Assembly: GCA_026418315.1 (NCBI GenBank)
Contig: JAOABO010000057.1
Coordinates: forward strand, 1-11,040
Reading direction: 5' to 3'
DNA length: 11,040 nucleotides
Source: Bacteroidia bacterium
GTDB lineage: Bacteria > Bacteroidota > Bacteroidia > B-17B0 > Aurantibacillaceae
Part shown: positions 6,300-11,040 of the stretch, in pieces
Layout of the letters: each line of letters starts with the position of its first letter
Position numbering within the stretch: the stretch's first letter is position 1
The notes under the pieces: model-generated
What the model was told of the DNA's origin: nothing
What the model saw: only the letters and a program-made list of their open reading frames with translations
The model's database searches: none
Program-made: the position numbers and the translations under genes

Positions 6300-8378
6300 A
6301 TGAGCAAGAACATTTATATTTTGATTTTAACCTTGTTTGCAAATATCATATATGCTCAGTCAGAAAAAGAATTATACAGAGAAGCATTGGATTACCTAAA
6401 CGGAAAAGAATATGCCAAGGCCTATGAAATAATGGATAAATTGTATGCCAAAAAACCTAAAAATGATGATTATTTATATACACTTGGTATTATTTGTTTA
6501 AACTACCCTGAAAGAAAAGAGCGAGCTTTAGAAATATTTGAAGTGCTCTCTAAAAAAAAATCCGATATACTTGAAATGAAGTATTATTTAGGTAAAGCAT
6601 ATCACCTGAATTACAAATTCAAAGAATCTATTCCGCTAATACAGGACTTTATCAACAACTTTGCCTCTATAAAAAAGCCAACAGAAGAACAAAATAACAT
6701 GCTGAATGATGCTTTGCTATTACTCAACTATTCTGAAAATGGCAAGTCCATTATGGAAAATAAAGTATTTTGTAAAATTGAAAATATAGGAACACCTATC
6801 AATACAGAAGATAATGAATACGTTCCGGTTATTTCTGCAGATGAAACCATGATGATTTTTACTTATGTAGGACCAAAAGTAACCGGCGGACTTGTAAATG
6901 ATGAACTGAAACCAGATAAAGAAGAAGGATATTATCACGAAGATATCATGATTGCTTTCAAAAAAGAAGATGGTACCTGGACAGAGCCAGCAGGTATTCC
7001 TGAATTAAATACACCCGGGCATGATGCTGCCATTGCTCTATCCCCTGATGGACAAACCCTCTTTTTATTTAAATCAACCAATGAAGATAAAGGTGATATT
7101 TACATGTCCGTTTCCGATGGCAATAAATGGACAGAACCCGTAAGATTAAACTCCAACATCAATACAGAATATTGGGAAGGTAGTTGTTCTGTAAGTGCAG
7201 ATGGCAGGTATTTATATTTTGCATCAGAAAGGCCTGGTGGATATGGTGGAAGAGATTTATGGGTATCAGAAAAAGAAGGAGAGGATTGGGGACCTGCCAA
7301 AAACCTTGGACCTATTATCAATACCAAATACGACGAAGATGCCCCCTTCATTCACCCCGATGGCATCACGCTGTTTTTTAGTTCTAAAGGGCATAAAAGT
7401 ATAGGAGGATATGACATTATGTACTCCATAAAAAAAGAAGGCCAATGGTTAACCCCTAAAAATATGGGTATTCCACTGAATACAACTGAAGATGACCGGT
7501 ATTACGTAATCAATGCAAAAGGAGATAGAGGTTATTTGTCTTCTAACAGAGGCGGGTATGGTGGAAAAGGAAAACAAGATATTTATACTTCTACTCCAGG
7601 TATAGTAGGTGAAAAGCCGGTATTAGCCGTTGTAACAGGTACCGTATTCGGAAATGAAAAACCCATTGCAGCAGAGATAATTATTACCAAAATGTCTGAA
7701 AACAAAGAATTTAAACTGGTTTCCAATCAACAAACAGGAAAATACTATATTGCCTTATCTCCCGGCAACACATACAAAGTAAAAGTTACAGCCAAAGGCT
7801 TTGAACCAACAGAAGAAATGTTTGACATTGAAAAAATAAAAGAGTTTACTCAAATTAATAAAAATTTCTTTTTATTGACTACAGAACAAGTGGCTAAAAT
7901 CAATGAAGAAATTAAACAGGAAAATGAAAAACTCAAGCAAGAAGTACCCGAAAAATTTGCTAAAACAGAGATAAAAGAAACTGAATGTGAAACCAATATA
8001 CCCAATTTTAATGAAATTAAAGCAAAACTTAATTCATACACCGGAGGATATGGAAAAAAATATGAAGAACTGCTTCATCTGCTTGGAAAATTTTGTAAGG
8101 AAGGTTTAATATTCAGAGTACAAATTGCTGCCTACCATTATCCAAAAAATTATAGCTACAAACATCTGATAGAATTCGGACAGCCTTTGGTACAAGCATG
8201 CGATGATAAAATTACACGTTTTTATCTTGCTAAAGATTGTAAAACACTGTTAGAAGCGGAAGCATGGAGACAAAAAGCGATACTAAAAGGACAAACCGAT
8301 GCATGGATAGTAGTATTTTACAAATCTAAAAGATACACCTTAAAGCAACTATTATCTACCAATATTTTCCAAAACTAA
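6300..8378 (+). CDS. TPR-PD40 propeller-CRD protein with C-terminal SPOR-like domain (PorE-like)
   Basis: This 692-residue exported protein has a signal peptide (residues 1-19, ending IIYA|QS). TPR-like helices span about 22-120. Five PD40 (WD40-like) blades follow, with INT-type lead-ins near 167, 236, 287, 340 and 393; blades three to five carry FASERPGGYGGRDLW, FFSSKGHKSIGGYDIMYS and LSSNRGGYGGKGKQDIYTS. A carboxypeptidase-regulatory-like beta domain (about 444-525, VTGTVFGNEKPI...) comes next, then a charged helical linker (about 526-560) and a SPOR-like domain (about 603-678, FRVQIAAYHYPK...LEAEAWRQKAILKG). The order TPR-propeller-CRD matches PorE, a periplasmic T9SS protein, but PorE ends in an OmpA-like peptidoglycan-binding domain. 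SPOR domains also bind peptidoglycan, so a wall-anchored envelope scaffold is plausible (inference). It is the first of three co-directional related genes. Confidence 0.85.
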   Translation: MSKNIYILILTLFANIIYAQSEKELYREALDYLNGKEYAKAYEIMDKLYAKKPKNDDYLYTLGIICLNYPERKERALEIFEVLSKKKSDILEMKYYLGKAYHLNYKFKESIPLIQDFINNFASIKKPTEEQNNMLNDALLLLNYSENGKSIMENKVFCKIENIGTPINTEDNEYVPVISADETMMIFTYVGPKVTGGLVNDELKPDKEEGYYHEDIMIAFKKEDGTWTEPAGIPELNTPGHDAAIALSPDGQTLFLFKSTNEDKGDIYMSVSDGNKWTEPVRLNSNINTEYWEGSCSVSADGRYLYFASERPGGYGGRDLWVSEKEGEDWGPAKNLGPIINTKYDEDAPFIHPDGITLFFSSKGHKSIGGYDIMYSIKKEGQWLTPKNMGIPLNTTEDDRYYVINAKGDRGYLSSNRGGYGGKGKQDIYTSTPGIVGEKPVLAVVTGTVFGNEKPIAAEIIITKMSENKEFKLVSNQQTGKYYIALSPGNTYKVKVTAKGFEPTEEMFDIEKIKEFTQINKNFFLLTTEQVAKINEEIKQENEKLKQEVPEKFAKTEIKETECETNIPNFNEIKAKLNSYTGGYGKKYEELLHLLGKFCKEGLIFRVQIAAYHYPKNYSYKHLIEFGQPLVQACDDKITRFYLAKDCKTLLEAEAWRQKAILKGQTDAWIVVFYKSKRYTLKQLLSTNIFQN

Positions 8379-8389
8379 ATTATCCATTC

Positions 8390-10003
8390 ATGCTTAAAAA
8401 GTCAAAAGTACACTTTGACATATATGCTTTTTCAAAACTTTGGATAGTTGCTACATTTTTTATATTTCATACTCATTTGTTTTCTCAAATGAAGAACGAC
8501 AAATTACAAGATAAACTAACAAAGGCAGATGAGTTATTTGACCATAAGAATTATTTAATGGCCATACCCATATATAAAGAACTTCTAAAAAAAGAACCTG
8601 ACAATAAATATATCAAACCAAGGTTGGCAGTTTGTTATCTCAACACTAATCAAAACCGGGCTGAGCCCATTAAACTATTGGAAGATCTCACAAAAGAAGA
8701 AAAAACAGATATAGAAAATTGGTATTATCTTGGTTTAGCTTATCATCTGAATAATCAGATTGATAAGGCAATAGAAGCGTTTGAAAAATACATTTCTTTA
8801 AAACCCAAAAAATCGGACATTGAAAAGGCAAAAAGAAAAATAACAGAATGCAACAACGCCAAAAAATTTATGTCCAATCCTATCAATGTTACTTTTACTA
8901 ATTTAGGACCAGACATCAATTCCCCAGACCCCGATTACTATCCTTATGTCAATGCCAATGAGACCTTTCTGGTATTTACTTCACGAAGGAAAGAAAATAT
9001 AGGCGGTAATAAAATAGAAATAGATGGTTACCGACCCAGCGATATATGGTTCAGTAAAGTTGAAAACGGTAAATGGATAAAAGCTTTTAATGCCGGTAAA
9101 GTCATTAATACCAACTACGACGAACAATGCGTTTCTTTGAGTTCAGATGGTAAACAAATGGTAGTATATTTTGATAATATAGAAAAATATGGCGACCTTT
9201 ATACATCAGAAAAAAATCCAAATGGAGAGTTCACTAAAATAAAACCAATGCCCCCATTGATTAGCGACCCCAAAACCATTGAAACAAGCGGTTCATTTAC
9301 TCCTGATGGAAACACTTTTTTCTTTGCCCGCAGAAACAGCATAGAAGACCAAAGCGACATATATATGATCAGAAAATTACCAAATGGCCAGTGGGGATTA
9401 CCTCAAAAATTACCCGAACAAATCAATACGCCCTACAATGAAGATTTTCCATATATAGATGCCGATGGCGTAACGCTTTATTTTTCTTCAGAAGGGCATA
9501 ATACCATGGGCGGCTATGACTTGTTTAAATCAACGTGGAACCCCGATGAAAATACATGGACCTTTGCAGAAAATTTAGGCTATCCGGTCAATTCTACATC
9601 TGACGATAGAAGTATATGCATGACGCCTGATAACAGAGTGGGTTACATTAGCACCTTTCGCCCTAACGGGCTTGGAGATCTAGATATTTACAGAATCCGC
9701 TTTGAAGATAAAGAACAAATTATTCGAATTATTACAGGTATGGTCTTTTTAGGAGATTCTACCAAAAATAACAAGGAAGCGCCTATTGTAATCATTGCCA
9801 AAAACAAAAAAACCAATGAAGAAAGGCAATTTATTCCAAACTCAAAAACCGGAAAATATGTAATAGCTTTAGAAAGCGGAGAATACCAAATTAACATATC
9901 ATCTGACGGATATGAAGATTATACAGAAACCATTGTAATATCAGACATTGGAAAATTAGAAGTAGAAAAAAACAGAAACTTCGTATTAAAGAAAAAACCT
10001 TAA
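8390..10003 (+). CDS. TPR-PD40 propeller-CRD exported protein, no C-terminal anchor
   Basis: This 537-residue protein has an N-terminal hydrophobic segment (about 17-32, ending HLFSQ) that probably acts as a signal peptide. TPR-like helices span about 40-155, including WYYLGLAYHLNNQIDKAIEAF (111-131). Five PD40-type blades lie near 176-200, 239-273, 297-328, 345-380 and 400-436; the fourth contains DADGVTLYFSSEGHNTMGGYDLF. A carboxypeptidase-regulatory-like domain (about 446-535) ends the protein at FVLKKKP, where the preceding gene product continues into a linker and SPOR-like domain. Nothing suggests a frameshift: the stop is followed six bases later by the next gene. It may associate with the wall through a partner or stay soluble in the periplasm (inference). 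It starts 11 bases after the previous stop. The alternative ATG at residue 34 would remove the signal segment. Confidence 0.83.
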   Translation: MLKKSKVHFDIYAFSKLWIVATFFIFHTHLFSQMKNDKLQDKLTKADELFDHKNYLMAIPIYKELLKKEPDNKYIKPRLAVCYLNTNQNRAEPIKLLEDLTKEEKTDIENWYYLGLAYHLNNQIDKAIEAFEKYISLKPKKSDIEKAKRKITECNNAKKFMSNPINVTFTNLGPDINSPDPDYYPYVNANETFLVFTSRRKENIGGNKIEIDGYRPSDIWFSKVENGKWIKAFNAGKVINTNYDEQCVSLSSDGKQMVVYFDNIEKYGDLYTSEKNPNGEFTKIKPMPPLISDPKTIETSGSFTPDGNTFFFARRNSIEDQSDIYMIRKLPNGQWGLPQKLPEQINTPYNEDFPYIDADGVTLYFSSEGHNTMGGYDLFKSTWNPDENTWTFAENLGYPVNSTSDDRSICMTPDNRVGYISTFRPNGLGDLDIYRIRFEDKEQIIRIITGMVFLGDSTKNNKEAPIVIIAKNKKTNEERQFIPNSKTGKYVIALESGEYQINISSDGYEDYTETIVISDIGKLEVEKNRNFVLKKKP

Positions 10004-10009
10004 TTACCT

Positions 10010-11040
10010 ATGAAAAAACAAATAATTATCTTTCTTATCAGTTGTTATTCATCTTTTTTTTCTCAGGACTTAGATAATAAACTGATGCCTAAATTTCTAA
10101 AAGCAGAAGATTACTTTGAATCCGGAAATTATATTGCTGCAATACCCTTATACAAAGAAGTTCAGAACAAAGCACCTGAAAACAAATTTGTAATGGCCAA
10201 GCTCGCCGTGTGTTACATTAAAACAAGAACAAACCGGGAAGAATCCATCAAACTATTAGAAAAGTTAGTAGAAACAAAAGATATTGACCCCAAACTATGG
10301 TATTATCTTGGGAAAGCATATCATCTTTCCAACAAATTAGATGACGCTATTGCTGCCTATGAAAATTACAAAACCTTTAAACTTAAAAAAAAGGACTTAG
10401 ACGAAGTAAACCGACAAATAGAAATGTGTAAAAATGCCAAACAACTCATGCAATATCCTGTCAATGTATCTTTTACCAACATAGGAAAAGATATCAATAC
10501 AGAATTTCCTGAATACTATCCATTCGTCAATGAAAACGAAACATTTTTGGTATTTACATCCAGAAGAAAAAACAACATTGGTGGAGGAAAAATCGAAGCT
10601 GACGGCTACAGACCAAGTGATGTATGGATAAGTAGCGTCAAAAACAACACATGGGATAAACCTATGAGTGCAGGCAGAGAGATCAATACCAGCTATGATG
10701 AAATGTGTGTTTTTTTAAATCCGGAAGGCAATACAATGGTAATATATGTGGATAGAGGTGGAGATAAATTCGGCGATTTGTATTTAAGTACAAAAATTAA
10801 AGGACCTAAAACACAATTTGGCAAATTGATGCCCTTACCTGAAATAATTAATGACCCTGATAAAATTGAACTATCAGGATGTTTTAACAGAGATAGCACC
10901 ATCTTTTTCTTTGTCAGAAAAGATAAATTAGAAGCTACATCAGATATTTTTTATGTAAAAAAACTTCCCAATAATCAATGGGGATCACCTCAAAAATTAC
11001 CCGAACAAATCAACACACCATATAACGAAGATTTTCCATA
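10010..11040 (+). CDS. TPR-PD40 propeller protein, 3'-truncated by window edge, paralogue of preceding gene
   Basis: The ATG at 10010 lies six bases after the preceding stop and opens a frame of 343 complete codons that runs off the right edge without a stop. A signal peptide (about 1-18, MKKQIIIFLI...FFSQ) is followed by TPR-like helices (about 25-140, including LWYYLGKAYHLSNKLDDAIA at 96-115). PD40-type blades begin near 161, 224, 286 and 333. It aligns with the preceding protein almost throughout: both have ETFLVFTSRRK, IGG-KIE-DGYRPSD and QKLPEQINTPYNEDFP. This shows a tandem duplication. The missing part should hold the rest of the propeller, and whether it ends with a CRD, SPOR-like or OmpA-like domain cannot be seen. 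The role is presumably in the envelope, like its neighbours. Confidence 0.88.
   Translation, partial: MKKQIIIFLISCYSSFFSQDLDNKLMPKFLKAEDYFESGNYIAAIPLYKEVQNKAPENKFVMAKLAVCYIKTRTNREESIKLLEKLVETKDIDPKLWYYLGKAYHLSNKLDDAIAAYENYKTFKLKKKDLDEVNRQIEMCKNAKQLMQYPVNVSFTNIGKDINTEFPEYYPFVNENETFLVFTSRRKNNIGGGKIEADGYRPSDVWISSVKNNTWDKPMSAGREINTSYDEMCVFLNPEGNTMVIYVDRGGDKFGDLYLSTKIKGPKTQFGKLMPLPEIINDPDKIELSGCFNRDSTIFFFVRKDKLEATSDIFYVKKLPNNQWGSPQKLPEQINTPYNEDFP

Larger units (their letters stand above)
8390..11040 (+). repeat. Tandem gene duplication (two adjacent TPR-PD40 paralogues)
   Basis: The two genes encode proteins alignable from the signal peptide to the window edge with only small gaps. Synonymous sites are mostly diverged, which argues for an old duplication. 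The exception is a block where the DNA is nearly identical: 26 identical bases at 9401-9426 and 10988-11013, extended upstream through TGGGGAT with one mismatch. The first array gene (6300-8378) is a more distant relative of both. Confidence 0.8.

Overview
The window looks like a chromosomal segment of a low-GC Bacteroidota bacterium. The main reasons are a type IX secretion system (T9SS) C-terminal sorting domain at the left edge, a PorP/SprF-family outer-membrane protein, TPR plus PD40-propeller periplasmic proteins, a Bacteroidota-style XerD ending in HPR, and start sites that mostly lack a Shine-Dalgarno sequence. The genus cannot be told from the sequence. No tRNA, rRNA, CRISPR array or insertion sequence was seen.

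Layout. (1) Bases 2-193 (+) hold the tail of a T9SS-exported protein, followed by a perfect-stem terminator at 217-248 that also serves the convergent genes. (2) Bases 263-6190 (-) hold seven tightly packed genes, read right to left: clpS, an M48 lipoprotein metalloprotease, PorP/SprF, an L,D-transpeptidase-family protein, xerD, a GT4-type glycosyltransferase and UDP-glucuronate decarboxylase. Gaps are 4, 6, 36, -1, 7 and 17 bases, so one transcript is plausible. Two of these genes start with non-ATG codons (GTG and TTG). (3) Bases 6191-6299 are a short divergent intergenic region. (4) Bases 6300-11040 (+) hold three consecutive related genes with 11- and 6-base gaps. Each encodes a signal peptide, TPRs and a PD40 propeller. 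The first two also carry a carboxypeptidase-regulatory-like domain. The first ends in a SPOR-like domain, the second has no anchor, and the third runs off the window.

How they fit together. PorP/SprF and PorE-like (TPR-propeller-CRD) proteins are known parts or accessories of T9SS and gliding machinery at the outer membrane. The three-gene array, the PorP gene and the sorting-domain protein therefore suggest an envelope or secretion neighbourhood, but this is inference from family and context. The glycosyltransferase and UDP-xylose synthase point to a surface glycan. clpS and xerD are housekeeping genes.

The points most worth a second look are: the L,D-transpeptidase homologue has Ala-Asp where the catalytic Gly-Cys should be; the first array protein has a PorE-like layout in which a SPOR-like module takes the place of the OmpA domain; and the array appears to have expanded by duplication, with a short block that is nearly identical at the DNA level.
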